DNA of 64,000 bases from Streptomyces laurentii (GCA_002355495.1 AP017424.1:5645501-5709500), one strand, 5' to 3'. Shown: positions 17,500 to 26,177, numbered from the stretch's first letter. Notes: generated by a model not told the origin, from the sequence alone. A program made the numbers and translations.

Positions 17500-18630
17500 T
17501 CAGACCAGCGGCTTCACCGACATCAGCAGATGGCGGTGGGTTCCGGCCCGGCCGTCCGTGGCGTCGGTGAGCAGCGCCCGCTGCCCCGGGCCGAGCAGGT
17601 GCAGACCGAGCGTCGGCGCCTCGAAGGAGCCGAGCGCGTCGAGCAGATAGCCGGGGTTGAAGGCGACCGTCATCGACTCGGCGCCGGTCAGGACGGCCGG
17701 CAGCCGCTGCGAGGCCACGTCGTCCTCGTAGCCCGCCTGGAGATGCACGGTCGTGCCGTCGAACGCGAGCTGGACGGGGCTGTCGCCCTCGGCCACCACC
17801 GCCACCCGCTTCACGGCCTCCACCAGCGGGGCCCGCTCGGTGACCGCGACCGCGTGCTCGCCCAGGGCGAAGAGCTTGTCGTGCCGGGGCAGCCGTCCGT
17901 CGAGGAGCCGGGTGGTGGTCCGCATGCCGCCGCTCTCGAAGCCGAGCGAGCCGGCGTCCAGGGCCAGCCGGACCGTGCCCGCGCCGGCGAGTGACCGGGC
18001 GATCTCGGTGAGCCGCCGGGCCGGCACCACCACGTCCGTGCCCGCCCCGTCCGCGGAACCCGTCCCGTCGCCGGAGACCTCCGGCTTCCACTCCAGGGTG
18101 CGCACCGCGTACCGGTAGCGGTCGGTCGCGGCCAGCGTCATCGTCGTGCCGTCCAGACCGAGCCGGATGCCGGTGAGCACCGGCAGCGAGTCGTCCCGGC
18201 CGGCCGCCACCGCCACATGCCCGACGGCCGCCGCGAAGGCGTCCGCGTCCACCGCGCCGCGCCAGGCGGGCAGGGCGGGCTGGGCCGGATAGTCGTCCAG
18301 CGGCAGCAACGAGAGGCCGAAGCGCGCGTCGCCGCCCGTCACCGAGAGACGTGCGCCGTCGACGACGCAGTCCACCGGGCCGTGCGGCAGCACCTTGCAG
18401 ATGTCGAGCAGCCGCCGCCCGAGCACCAGCGCCCGGCCGGCCCCGGCGACGTCGGCGTCGACCTCGATCCGGGCGGACGCCTCGTAGTCGAGTCCGGAGA
18501 CGCGCAGCCGCCCGTCCGCCGCCTCCAGGAGGAGCCCGCCGAGGACGGGGACGGGGGAGCGGGCGGGCAGGACACGGGCGGCCCAGGCCACGGTCTCGGT
18601 CAGGACGGCGCTGTCGATACGGAATTCCAT
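17500..18630 (-). CDS. DNA polymerase III beta subunit-like sliding clamp (DnaN paralog)
   Basis: A 376-aa protein with the three-domain clamp layout: MEFRIDSAVLTETVAWAARV at the start, LPVLTGIRLGLDG and MTLAATDRYRYAVRTLEW at the domain 1-2 junction, and a C-terminal MSVKPLV in place of the usual M-P-x-R-L end. The main dnaN of Streptomyces lies near the replication origin beside dnaA, so this isolated copy is likely a paralog. It is convergent with the TPM-like gene (17 bp gap). ATG 18630 begins at the conserved clamp N-terminus; the frame is open further upstream. Confidence 0.85.
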   Translation of the reverse strand: MEFRIDSAVLTETVAWAARVLPARSPVPVLGGLLLEAADGRLRVSGLDYEASARIEVDADVAGAGRALVLGRRLLDICKVLPHGPVDCVVDGARLSVTGGDARFGLSLLPLDDYPAQPALPAWRGAVDADAFAAAVGHVAVAAGRDDSLPVLTGIRLGLDGTTMTLAATDRYRYAVRTLEWKPEVSGDGTGSADGAGTDVVVPARRLTEIARSLAGAGTVRLALDAGSLGFESGGMRTTTRLLDGRLPRHDKLFALGEHAVAVTERAPLVEAVKRVAVVAEGDSPVQLAFDGTTVHLQAGYEDDVASQRLPAVLTGAESMTVAFNPGYLLDALGSFEAPTLGLHLLGPGQRALLTDATDGRAGTHRHLLMSVKPLV

Positions 18631-18788
18631 CCGGCCGACGCTAGCGGCCCCCACTGACAATCGCCCCGGCCGGCAACTCCGGCTCTCCTTCGGTCGGATC
18701 GGGACACGGCCGGCCGCGCACCGCGTCCGCTCTTCACCGGCCCGCAGCGACCCGCCGATCGGTGCGGTCGCCCGGGAATCCGTCAACG

Positions 18789-18830
18789 CCCTTGATCGTT
18801 CGGCTGTTTGAGAAAACGACGGATCAAGGG
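18789..18830. promoter_or_regulatory. Inverted repeat upstream of the serine hydrolase gene
   Basis: CCCTTGATC (18789-18797) and GATCAAGGG (18822-18830) form perfect 9-bp arms spaced by 24 nt. The right arm ends 11 bp before the ATG of the hydrolase and overlaps its ribosome site region (GGGGGAG). It may be an operator or a translation-blocking hairpin. Confidence 0.35.
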
Positions 18831-18841
18831 GGAGTGCGGGC

Positions 18842-19996
18842 ATGGCCGAGGTGTACGGCAGTGTGGCGGCCGGATTCGAGTCCGTGCGCGAGGAGTTCGC
18901 GACCGTCGCCGCCGCCGAGGCCCGCGACGGCGGCGCGCAGCTCGCCGTCTACCACCAGGGCCGTCAGGTCGTCGACCTGTGGGGCGGTGACGGGGTCGGC
19001 GGGGACGCGCTGCTCGCCCTCTACTCCTCCGCCAAGGGGGCGACATCCCTCGTCGTCGCCCTCCTCATCCAGGACGGCACGCTCGACCCGGACCGCGAAG
19101 TGGCCTCCTGGTGGCCGGAGTTCGCCGCCGAGGGCAAGGACCGTCTCACCCTGCGCGGACTGCTCGCGCACCGCTCCGGCGCCATCGGCGTCGACGGCGG
19201 CTTCCGTCCCGCCGAGCTCGCCGACGACCGCGCCGTCGCGGCCCGTCTCGCCGCCCACCGCCCGTACTGGGAACCGGACTCCGGCCACGGCTACCACGCG
19301 CTCACCTTCGGCGCGCTGGCCGGCGAGGTCGTCCTGCGGGCCACCGGCCGGACGGTCCAGGCGCACTACGAGGAGCGGATCCGCGCCCCGTACGGCATCG
19401 ACTACCACCTCGGCCTGCCCGAGGAGCTGGAGCCCCGCTTCCGCACCGCCCTGCCGCTGATTCCCACCCCGGCCCAGGCGGCGTTCCTCGCGGCGTCCCC
19501 GGGCAGGCCGGACGATCTCCTCGGCGTCGCGTTCGGGCAGCACGCCGACCCGCCGTTCGACGCGGTTGCGTACGGCAATTCGCGCGCCGTACGCGCCGCC
19601 TGCCCGCTGTCCGGCGGCGGTGTCGGCAGCGCGCGGGGCCTGGCCCGGATGTACGCGGCGGTCGCCGGCCCGCTCGGCGGCCGTCCGCCGCTGCTGACGC
19701 CGGACACGCTCGCCGAGGTCTCCCGTGTCCACTCGTCCGGCAAGGACCTGGTCACCGGAGAGAACAACGCGTTCGGTCTCGGCTTCGTGCCGCTCGCCAC
19801 CCGCCACCCCGAACTGGGCCCGACCACCATCGGCCACAGCGGTGTCCCCGGCAGCCAGTCCTTCGCCGACCCCTCGCGCGCCCTCTCCTACAGCTACGCG
19901 CGCCGCCGCTTCGCCTTCCTCGGCGGCCCCGGCGCCCCCGAGAACGACCGGCTGATCCGCGCGGTGGCCCGCGCGGCCGACCGCGCCGCCGCGTAG
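18842..19996 (+). CDS. Serine hydrolase of the beta-lactamase/EstB family
   Basis: A 384-aa cytoplasmic-looking protein of the beta-lactamase-related (class C, PF00144-type) family. The S-x-x-K nucleophile is in LYSSAKGAT (about residue 61-64), the Tyr region is GHGYHALTFGALAGE, and the third motif is GHSGVPGSQSFADP. Such proteins are usually esterases or peptidases. No signal peptide is seen. GGGGGAG precedes the ATG at 18842. It is divergent from the clamp paralog and convergent with yceI. Confidence 0.88.
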   Translation: MAEVYGSVAAGFESVREEFATVAAAEARDGGAQLAVYHQGRQVVDLWGGDGVGGDALLALYSSAKGATSLVVALLIQDGTLDPDREVASWWPEFAAEGKDRLTLRGLLAHRSGAIGVDGGFRPAELADDRAVAARLAAHRPYWEPDSGHGYHALTFGALAGEVVLRATGRTVQAHYEERIRAPYGIDYHLGLPEELEPRFRTALPLIPTPAQAAFLAASPGRPDDLLGVAFGQHADPPFDAVAYGNSRAVRAACPLSGGGVGSARGLARMYAAVAGPLGGRPPLLTPDTLAEVSRVHSSGKDLVTGENNAFGLGFVPLATRHPELGPTTIGHSGVPGSQSFADPSRALSYSYARRRFAFLGGPGAPENDRLIRAVARAADRAAA

Positions 19997-20021
19997 CCCC
20001 GCCCGGCAGGGCCGGAAAACG

Positions 20022-20067
20022 CCGAGCGCCCGCCTTCCGCTGATGCGGAGAGGCGGGCGCGCTCGGT
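20022..20067. terminator. Bidirectional terminator between the hydrolase and yceI
   Basis: CCGAGCGCCCGCC pairs with GGCGGGCGCGCTCGG (one bulge) around an inner TTCCGC-tgat-GCGGAG stem. It lies between the two convergent genes. Confidence 0.65.
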
Positions 20068-20093
20068 CGTGCGATGCCCCGAGGGGCACGGGG

Positions 20094-20705
20094 TCAGGCG
20101 GCCTGCTTGATGGCGGAGATGTCGAAGTTCAGCTTGACCTTGTCGCTGACCATGACACCGCCGGTCTCCAGGGCCGCGTTCCAGGTCAGGCCCCAGTCGG
20201 AGCGCAGGATCTGGGCCGAGCCCTCGAAGCCGACGCGCTCGTTGCCGTAGACGTCGGTGGCCGAGCCGTTGAACTCCAGGTCGATGGAGAGCGGCCGGGT
20301 GACGTCCTTGATGGTGAGGTCGCCCGTGACGCGGTAGGTGTCGCCGCCCAGGTGCGCGGCCTCGGTGGAGCGGAAGCTCATTCGCGGGAACTGCTCGGCG
20401 TCGAAGAAGTCCGCGCTGCGCAGGTGGTTGTCGCGGTCGGCGATGCCCGTGTCGACGGAGGCGATCTCGACGTCGATGGAGGCGCTGGAGTGGGCCGGGT
20501 TCGAGCCGTTCAGGTCCAGCGTGCCCTCGTGGGCGGCGAAGGTGCCGCGGACGTTGGTGACCATCGCGTGGCGGACCGTGAAGCCGATGCTGCTGTGCGC
20601 GGCGTCGATCGTGTACGTGCCGGTCAGCGCGGCGAGCGCCGGGTCGACGGGGAGGGTGGCGGTGGTGGTGGCGGACTCGGTGTTCTTGCGGCCGAAGAGA
20701 CCCAT
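20094..20705 (-). CDS. YceI-family lipid-binding protein
   Basis: A 203-aa protein with the YceI lipocalin-like domain: GTYTIDAAHSSIGFTVRHAMV, FAAHEGTLDL, NHLRSADFFDAEQFPRMSF, and GDLTIKDVTRPLSIDLEF. Members bind isoprenoid-like lipids. No signal peptide is seen, so it is probably cytoplasmic. The ATG at 20705 follows AAGGAG at 7 nt. A good promoter with GTTGAA/TTCAAC operator-like repeats lies upstream, suggesting control by a MarR-type repressor. Confidence 0.92.
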   Translation of the reverse strand: MGLFGRKNTESATTTATLPVDPALAALTGTYTIDAAHSSIGFTVRHAMVTNVRGTFAAHEGTLDLNGSNPAHSSASIDVEIASVDTGIADRDNHLRSADFFDAEQFPRMSFRSTEAAHLGGDTYRVTGDLTIKDVTRPLSIDLEFNGSATDVYGNERVGFEGSAQILRSDWGLTWNAALETGGVMVSDKVKLNFDISAIKQAA

Positions 20706-20752
20706 GACGTGCTCCTTGGGGACGGTGCGCGGGGGAGGGGGGATCGCGCTTT

Positions 20753-20803
20753 GTTGAACCTTCAACGAGAATGACTGTAGACGTATTCCGTTCAACTTTC
20801 AAC
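20753..20803 (-). promoter_or_regulatory. yceI promoter with two GTTGAA-type operator sites
   Basis: On the minus strand, TTGAAA (20802-20797) and TACAGT (20779-20774) are separated by exactly 17 bp. GTTGAA-CC-TTCAAC (20753-20766) lies at the predicted start site, and a related GTTCAACTTTCAAC covers the -35 (20790-20803). Paired TTGAAC-type half-sites are typical of MarR-family operators. The repressor gene is not in this window. Confidence 0.65.
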
Positions 20804-20920
20804 ATCTGATTTTTTCGTGGCTCCCACCCTCTGGCGGACGCGCGTAGATCTCGGGCACCATCTTCGTGCACATGACAATCCCGTGTCCGGCCCCCGGTCC
20901 GGTCCCCAGCAGGAGGCCCC

Positions 20921-21430
20921 GTGAAGCTCCGCTCCGCCCTCACCGCCACCGCCCTGGTCGGCGGCGCCCTCTTCGCCCCCGGCTTCGGCGTGATGGCCAC
21001 CGCCACCGACGCCCAGGCCGCCACGAAGATCACCCACGCCACCGCGACCTCGATGTTCCGCTCCTCCGGCATCACCTGGTCCTCGTCCGGCGGCTGCTCG
21101 GACCGCAACAACTCCACCTGCACGTCCTTCGAGCAGCTCAACCTCGCCACCGCCCAGGGCGCCCAGACCCTCAAGAGCGCCAGCGGCTGCGCCCTCAACA
21201 TCACCGGCGGCACCGAGACCGGGCACGCGAGCGGCACGTACTCGCACTGGAACGGCTACAAGCTCGACTTCGCCAAGGCCACCTGCGTCACCAACTACGT
21301 GAAGAACACCTTCACGTACATCGGCGTGCGCGGGGACGGCGCCCCGCAGTGGCAGTCCGGCGCCGGCAACATCTACGCCGACGAGGGCAATCACTGGGAC
21401 GTGACCTTCTACAACTGCGGCGGCTGCTGA
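20921..21430 (+). CDS. Small secreted protein, possibly peptidase-like
   Basis: A 169-aa protein with a Sec signal peptide (MKLRSALTATALVGGALF, cleavage after TDAQA). The mature part has six Cys (CSDR, CTSF, CALN, CVTN and CGGC), suggesting disulfides. A GTYSHWNGYKLDF segment and a late NHWDVTF resemble the His/Asp metal-site layout of M15-type D-Ala-D-Ala peptidases, but only weakly. AGGAGG precedes the GTG at 20921. Family not firmly assigned. Confidence 0.75.
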   Translation: MKLRSALTATALVGGALFAPGFGVMATATDAQAATKITHATATSMFRSSGITWSSSGGCSDRNNSTCTSFEQLNLATAQGAQTLKSASGCALNITGGTETGHASGTYSHWNGYKLDFAKATCVTNYVKNTFTYIGVRGDGAPQWQSGAGNIYADEGNHWDVTFYNCGGC

Positions 21431-21480
21431 CCGCCTCGCCGCACCGCGGCACGGACGGGGGAGTCCCTGACGAGTCCCCG

Positions 21481-21516
21481 ATGAGCACGACAGCAAGCGC
21501 TTGCTGTCGTGCTCAT
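21481..21516. promoter_or_regulatory. 36-bp perfect palindrome with LacI-type core
   Basis: Two 18-nt arms meet with no spacer, centred between 21498 and 21499; the left arm begins ATGAGCACGACAG and the core is AGCAAGCGCTTGCT. The CAAGCGCTTG centre matches the usual LacI/GalR operator pattern. It lies 76 bp before the lyase start and 50 bp after the secreted-protein stop, so it could also be a terminator, though a zero-loop hairpin without a T tract is less typical. Confidence 0.65.
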
Positions 21517-21592
21517 TGATTGCGTCCGAGGGCCTGTGAGAGAACCGGGCACCAACCGGTCCTCACCCCGTTCCCTCCCCGGGAGGCTCTCC

Positions 21593-24025
21593 GTGTCCGT
21601 CCCCGTGCCCCCGCCCGTCCCGGGCCCCTCGCGCCGGCCCGCGCACCCGTCCGTGCCGGCCTGGTCCCGCCGTACGTTCCTGACCGTCACCACCGCCGCG
21701 GCGTCCGCCCTCGCCCTCGCCCCGCACGCCCAGGCGCAGAGCCCGATCCAGGCCCAGCCCCTGGCCGCCGCCGGAGACGACGAGTTCGAGATCCTGCGCC
21801 GCCGCTGGGTCGACCTCCAGCTCGGCTCCGGTTACGACGCGGCCGCCGAACCGTACGCCTCGCGGCTCGCCGAGACCGGTGCCCTGGCCCGCGACTTCCG
21901 CGCGACCATGGCGCCCACCGCGACCTCCCTGTGGCCCGGCTACGCCTTCGACCCGCCCGCCGGCATCACCCAGAGCTACAGCCGGCTGTGGACGATGACC
22001 CAGGCGTACCTCCAGGACGGCACCGGCCTCACCGGCGACCCCGGCCTCCTCGACGCCGTCCTGCGCGGCCTCGACCACCTCGCCGCGCGGGTCTACCACC
22101 CCGGCACCACCCCGTACGGGAACTGGTGGGAATGGCAGATCGGCTCCCCTCGGCTGCTCATGGACATCGTCGCCGCCCTCCACCCGCTGCTCGGCGCCGA
22201 CCGGATCGCCGCCGCCTGCGCGGCCGTCGACCACTTCGTCCCCGACAGCGTCCTCGGCTCCTACACGGGCACCTCCACCGGCGCCAACCGCGTCGACCTG
22301 TGCCGCTCGGTCGCCGTGCGCGGTGTCGTCGGCGCCGCCCCCGCCAAGCTCGCCCTGGCCCGCGACGCGCTCTCGCCCGTCTTCCCGTACGTGTCCCAGG
22401 GCGACGGCCTCTACGCCGACGGCTCCTTCGTCCAGCACACCTGGGTCGCCTACTCCGGCACCTACGGCCAGGTCATGCTCGACGGCCTCGGCCGGCTCTT
22501 CACCCTGCTCGCCGGCTCCCGCTGGGAGGTCACCGACCCGAAGCGGCAGATCATCCTCGACAGCGTCGAGCAGGCATATGCCCCGCTCATCTACGACGGC
22601 CTGATGATGGACAGCGTCAACGGCCGCGCCATCAGCCGCGGCTACCTGGCGAGCGACGAGCGGCGGATCATGCGCTCCGACCACTTCCACGGCCAGGGCC
22701 TCATCGCCGCCATCACCCTCCTCGCGGGCGGCGCGAGTCCCGCCGAACGCGACCGCTGGCACGCGCGCGTGAAGGGCTGGATCGCCCGCGACACCGTCAC
22801 CCCGGTCCTCGCCGCCCGCCAGTTCGGCGTCGCCGACCTCGCCCGGCTGCACGCCGTCGCCGACTCCCCGGTCCCGGCCGCCCCCGAACCGACCGGCCAC
22901 CGGCTCTTCCCCGCCATGGCCCGCGCCGTGCACCGCCGCCCCGGCTGGGCCGCCAACGTCTCCATGGCCTCCGACCGCATCACCCACTACGAGTGCGGCA
23001 ACGGCGAGAACCCGCGCGGCTGGCACACCGGCTCCGGAATGCTGTACTGGTGGGCCGCCGGGCAAGGCGGCCAGTACACCGACTGGTTCTGGCCCACCGT
23101 CGACCCCTACCGGCTGCCCGGCACCACCGTCTCCACCAAGCGCCTCGCCGACCGGGCGGGCGGCGAATGGGGCGCGCCCCGGCCCGGCACGCGCTGGGTG
23201 GGCGGCGTCACCGACGGCGAGTTCGCCGCGATCGGCCAGCACCTCAAGGGCCTCGGCTCCACCCTCCAGGCCCGCAAGTCCTGGTTCTGCGCCGCCGACA
23301 CCGTCATATGCCTGGGCGCGGGGATCACCGCGACCGACGGAGTGCCCGTCGAGACCGTCGTCGACAACCGCTGCCTCGGCGAGAACGGCACCGCCGCCTT
23401 CACGACCGGGGAGGGCTGGGCCCACCTCGCCGGCCACGGCGGCTGGGTCTTCCCCGGCGGTGCGGACGGCAGCGGCGGCACGGAGGGACTGCGCACCCTG
23501 CGCGAGGACCGCACCGGCGCCTGGAGCGACATCAACACCACCAGTTCCACCGAGCGCCGCACCCGCCGCTACCAGACCCTCTGGCTCGACCACGGCACCG
23601 ACCCGGCGGACGCCTCGTACGCCTATCTCCTCATGCCCGGCGCCTCGCCCCGCACCCTCGCCGCCCGGGCCGCCGACGGGCACTGGCTGCGGATCCTCGC
23701 CAACGACGCCGGCCGGCAGGCGGTCGCCGTCCCGTCCCTCGGGCTGACCGCGGCCAACTTCTGGCGGGCCGGTACGGTGGACCGGCTCGCCGTCACCGCG
23801 CCCGCGAGTCTCCTGCTGCGGCGTACCGGCGGTTCGGCGGCCCTGTGGGTGAGCGAGCCGGAGCGCTCCGGCCGGCCCTTCGAGCTGACCTGGGACCGCC
23901 CCGTGCGCGCGGTCCGCGCGCACGACGACACGGTGGAGGTCCTGGCCGCCGGGACCGGCGGACTGCGCCTCCGGATCACCCCCGGCACCACCGGTGCCGG
24001 CCACCACTGCGCACTGCTGTTGTGA
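21593..24025 (+). CDS. Polysaccharide lyase family 8 (hyaluronate/chondroitin/xanthan lyase type)
   Basis: An 810-aa secreted enzyme. The N-terminus has a Tat signal (SRRTFLTVTTAAASALALAP, then AQA). The alpha/alpha barrel carries the catalytic Asn in TSTGANRVDL (about residue 233), and His (about 282) and Tyr (about 291) in SFVQHTWVAYSGTYG. Beta-sandwich domains follow (NTTSSTERRTRRYQTLWLDHG). Substrate, among hyaluronan, chondroitin and xanthan, cannot be fixed by eye. GTG 21593 is chosen for GGGAGG 6 nt upstream. The upstream LacI-type palindrome suggests sugar-responsive control. Confidence 0.88.
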   Translation: MSVPVPPPVPGPSRRPAHPSVPAWSRRTFLTVTTAAASALALAPHAQAQSPIQAQPLAAAGDDEFEILRRRWVDLQLGSGYDAAAEPYASRLAETGALARDFRATMAPTATSLWPGYAFDPPAGITQSYSRLWTMTQAYLQDGTGLTGDPGLLDAVLRGLDHLAARVYHPGTTPYGNWWEWQIGSPRLLMDIVAALHPLLGADRIAAACAAVDHFVPDSVLGSYTGTSTGANRVDLCRSVAVRGVVGAAPAKLALARDALSPVFPYVSQGDGLYADGSFVQHTWVAYSGTYGQVMLDGLGRLFTLLAGSRWEVTDPKRQIILDSVEQAYAPLIYDGLMMDSVNGRAISRGYLASDERRIMRSDHFHGQGLIAAITLLAGGASPAERDRWHARVKGWIARDTVTPVLAARQFGVADLARLHAVADSPVPAAPEPTGHRLFPAMARAVHRRPGWAANVSMASDRITHYECGNGENPRGWHTGSGMLYWWAAGQGGQYTDWFWPTVDPYRLPGTTVSTKRLADRAGGEWGAPRPGTRWVGGVTDGEFAAIGQHLKGLGSTLQARKSWFCAADTVICLGAGITATDGVPVETVVDNRCLGENGTAAFTTGEGWAHLAGHGGWVFPGGADGSGGTEGLRTLREDRTGAWSDINTTSSTERRTRRYQTLWLDHGTDPADASYAYLLMPGASPRTLAARAADGHWLRILANDAGRQAVAVPSLGLTAANFWRAGTVDRLAVTAPASLLLRRTGGSAALWVSEPERSGRPFELTWDRPVRAVRAHDDTVEVLAAGTGGLRLRITPGTTGAGHHCALLL

Positions 24026-24041
24026 GAACCCCACAACAGCA
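24015..24041 (+). terminator. Terminator overlapping the lyase stop codon
   Basis: TGCTGTTGTG (24015-24024) pairs with CACAACAGCA (24032-24041) around a 7-nt loop; the stop codon lies in the stem. No T tract follows. Confidence 0.6.
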
Positions 24042-24168
24042 CGGGGTGCCCGGCTGTTGACTCGGCCTGGTGGGGCCAAGGTTCTGTACAGCCCCGCCAG
24101 GATTCGAGACGCGAACCTGTACGGAGTCGACGGCGGGGTTTCCTGGACCGGCTTCGTAGGGTCGACAC

Positions 24169-25752
24169 ATGACCGTTGTGGACCAGACCCCGAGCGAGCC
24201 CGTTGACGCCCGCGGCCGTGTGGCCGAGCTGCACGAGCTGCGCGAGCAGGCCCGGCGCGGCCCGAGCGACCGCGCGACCGAGGCCCAGCACGCGAAGGGC
24301 AAGCTGACCGCCCGCGAGCGGGTGGACCTGCTGCTGGACCCCGGTTCGTTCAACGAGGTGGAGCAGCTGCGCCGGCACCGCGCGCAGGGCTTCGGCCTGG
24401 AGGCCAAGAAGCCGTACACCGACGGTGTCATCACCGGCTGGGGCACGGTCGAGGGCCGGACGGTCTTCGTCTACGCGCACGACTTCCGGATCTTCGGCGG
24501 CGCCCTGGGCGAGGCCCACGCCACGAAGATCCACAAGATCATGGACATGGCCATCGCGGCCGGTGCCCCGCTGGTCTCCCTGAACGACGGCGCCGGCGCC
24601 CGTATCCAGGAGGGCGTGTCCGCCCTCGCCGGTTACGGCGGCATCTTCCAGCGCAACACCAAGGCGTCCGGTGTCATCCCGCAGATCAGCGTGATGCTCG
24701 GCCCGTGCGCCGGCGGCGCCGCCTACAGCCCGGCGCTGACCGACTTCGTCTTCATGGTCCGCGAGACCTCGCAGATGTTCATCACCGGCCCGGACGTCGT
24801 CAAGGCCGTCACCGGCGAGGAGATCACCCAGAACGGCCTGGGCGGTGCCGACGTGCACGCCGAGACCAGCGGCGTGGCGCACTTCGCGTACGACGACGAG
24901 GAGACCTGCATCGCCGAGGTGCGCTACCTCCTGTCGATGCTCCCGCAGAACAACCGCGAGAACCCGCCGGTCGTGGCCTCCGAGGACCCGGCCGACCGCC
25001 GCTCCGACATCCTGCTCGACCTGGTGCCCGCCGACGGCAACCGCCCGTACGACATGCACAAGGTCATCGAGGAGCTCGTCGACGACGGCGACTTCCTGGA
25101 GATCCACGAGCGCTGGGCCCGCAACATCGTCTGCGCCCTGGCCCGTCTCGACGGCCAGGTCGTCGGCATCGTCGCCAACCAGCCGCAGACGCTGGCCGGC
25201 GTCCTCGACATCGAGGCGTCGGAGAAGGCCGCCCGCTTCGTTCAGATGTGCGACGCCTTCAATATCCCGATCATCACTCTTTTGGACGTACCCGGCTTCC
25301 TGCCCGGCGTCGACCAGGAGCACGGTGGAATCATCCGTCACGGCGCGAAGCTGCTCTACGCGTACTGCAACGCGACCGTGCCGCGGATCTCGCTGATCCT
25401 GCGCAAGGCATACGGCGGCGCGTACATCGTCATGGACTCCCAGTCGATCGGCGCCGACCTGACGTACGCCTGGCCCACCAACGAAATCGCGGTCATGGGC
25501 GCCGAAGGTGCCGCGAACGTCATCTTCCGCCGCCAGATCGCGGAGGCAGAGGACTCGGAGGCCATGCGCACCCGCATGGTCAAGGAGTACAAGGCCGAGC
25601 TCATGCACCCGTACTACGCCGCGGAGCGCGGTCTCGTCGACGACGTCATCGACCCGGCCGAGACCCGCGAGGTGCTGATCAAGTCCCTCGCCATGCTCCG
25701 CACCAAGCACGCCGATCTGCCGTCCCGCAAGCACGGCAACCCGCCTCAGTAA
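24169..25752 (+). CDS. accB: Acyl-CoA carboxylase beta subunit (carboxyltransferase)
   Basis: A 527-aa carboxyltransferase subunit that moves CO2 from biotin to acetyl- or propionyl-CoA. Motifs include AQHAKGKLTARERVDLLLD, the oxyanion loops NDGAGARIQEGV and GPCAGGAAYSPALTD, FITGPDVVKAVTGEE, and LDVPGFLPGVDQE with a second GGAYIVM loop. Full family length. The epsilon subunit follows after 17 bp, as in the actinobacterial acetyl/propionyl-CoA carboxylase complexes that supply malonyl- and methylmalonyl-CoA. The biotin-carrying alpha subunit is not in this window. TAGGGT 6 nt before the ATG suggests a leaderless transcript. Confidence 0.93.
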   Translation: MTVVDQTPSEPVDARGRVAELHELREQARRGPSDRATEAQHAKGKLTARERVDLLLDPGSFNEVEQLRRHRAQGFGLEAKKPYTDGVITGWGTVEGRTVFVYAHDFRIFGGALGEAHATKIHKIMDMAIAAGAPLVSLNDGAGARIQEGVSALAGYGGIFQRNTKASGVIPQISVMLGPCAGGAAYSPALTDFVFMVRETSQMFITGPDVVKAVTGEEITQNGLGGADVHAETSGVAHFAYDDEETCIAEVRYLLSMLPQNNRENPPVVASEDPADRRSDILLDLVPADGNRPYDMHKVIEELVDDGDFLEIHERWARNIVCALARLDGQVVGIVANQPQTLAGVLDIEASEKAARFVQMCDAFNIPIITLLDVPGFLPGVDQEHGGIIRHGAKLLYAYCNATVPRISLILRKAYGGAYIVMDSQSIGADLTYAWPTNEIAVMGAEGAANVIFRRQIAEAEDSEAMRTRMVKEYKAELMHPYYAAERGLVDDVIDPAETREVLIKSLAMLRTKHADLPSRKHGNPPQ

Positions 25753-25769
25753 AGAGGAGCGCACCGAAA

Positions 25770-25970
25770 GTGACCACGCCCGCCACAGCCAACCTGCTCC
25801 GCGTCGAGAAGGGCCACGCCGAGCCCGAGGAGCTGGCCGCCATCACCGCGGTCCTGCTCGCCCGCGCCGCGGCCCGCCCGGCCCAGCCGGCCTACACCCG
25901 CCGCACCCCGGTCGGCTGGCGCCGACTGGAGCGCGAGAACGGCTTCGTCGCCCCGCACAGCTGGCGCTGA
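25770..25970 (+). CDS. accE: Acyl-CoA carboxylase epsilon subunit
   Basis: A 66-aa frame from GTG 25770 to TGA 25970 with GAGGAG upstream. It reads LLRVEKGHAEPEELAAITAV, then a basic Ala/Pro stretch and a WRRLERENGFVAPHSWR end, the usual form of the small actinobacterial epsilon subunit, which stabilises the alpha-beta complex. It lies 17 bp after accB. Confidence 0.88.
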   Translation: MTTPATANLLRVEKGHAEPEELAAITAVLLARAAARPAQPAYTRRTPVGWRRLERENGFVAPHSWR

Positions 25971-26009
25971 CGCCCCGCGGCCCCGACGCGCCGCCTCACA
26001 CACGAGACA

Positions 26010-26041
26010 GGCCCCCTCCTCCCCGACGGGAAGAGGGGGCC
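26010..26041 (+). terminator. Terminator after accBE
   Basis: GGCCCCCTC (26010-26018) pairs with GAGGGGGCC (26033-26041), 40 bp after the accE stop. Two copies of CCTTCTCCATG follow. Confidence 0.75.
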
Positions 26042-26119
26042 TTCTCCATGCCTTCTCCATGCCGTTTCCATGCCGTACGGGACCCGGCGGGCGCACGGGA
26101 CGGACCCTGGAGCACGCGG

Positions 26120-26157
26120 AAGGGCCCCGCACGACCAGCCGGTCGTGCGGGGCCCTT
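26120..26157 (-). terminator. Terminator of the first conservon operon
   Basis: A perfect 17-bp stem (26120-26136 with 26141-26157) with a 4-nt AGCC loop, 21 bp beyond the last conservon gene. Being symmetric, it can also stop transcripts from accBE. Confidence 0.85.
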
Positions 26158-26177
26158 CTCGCGACGGCGTGCGGGTG

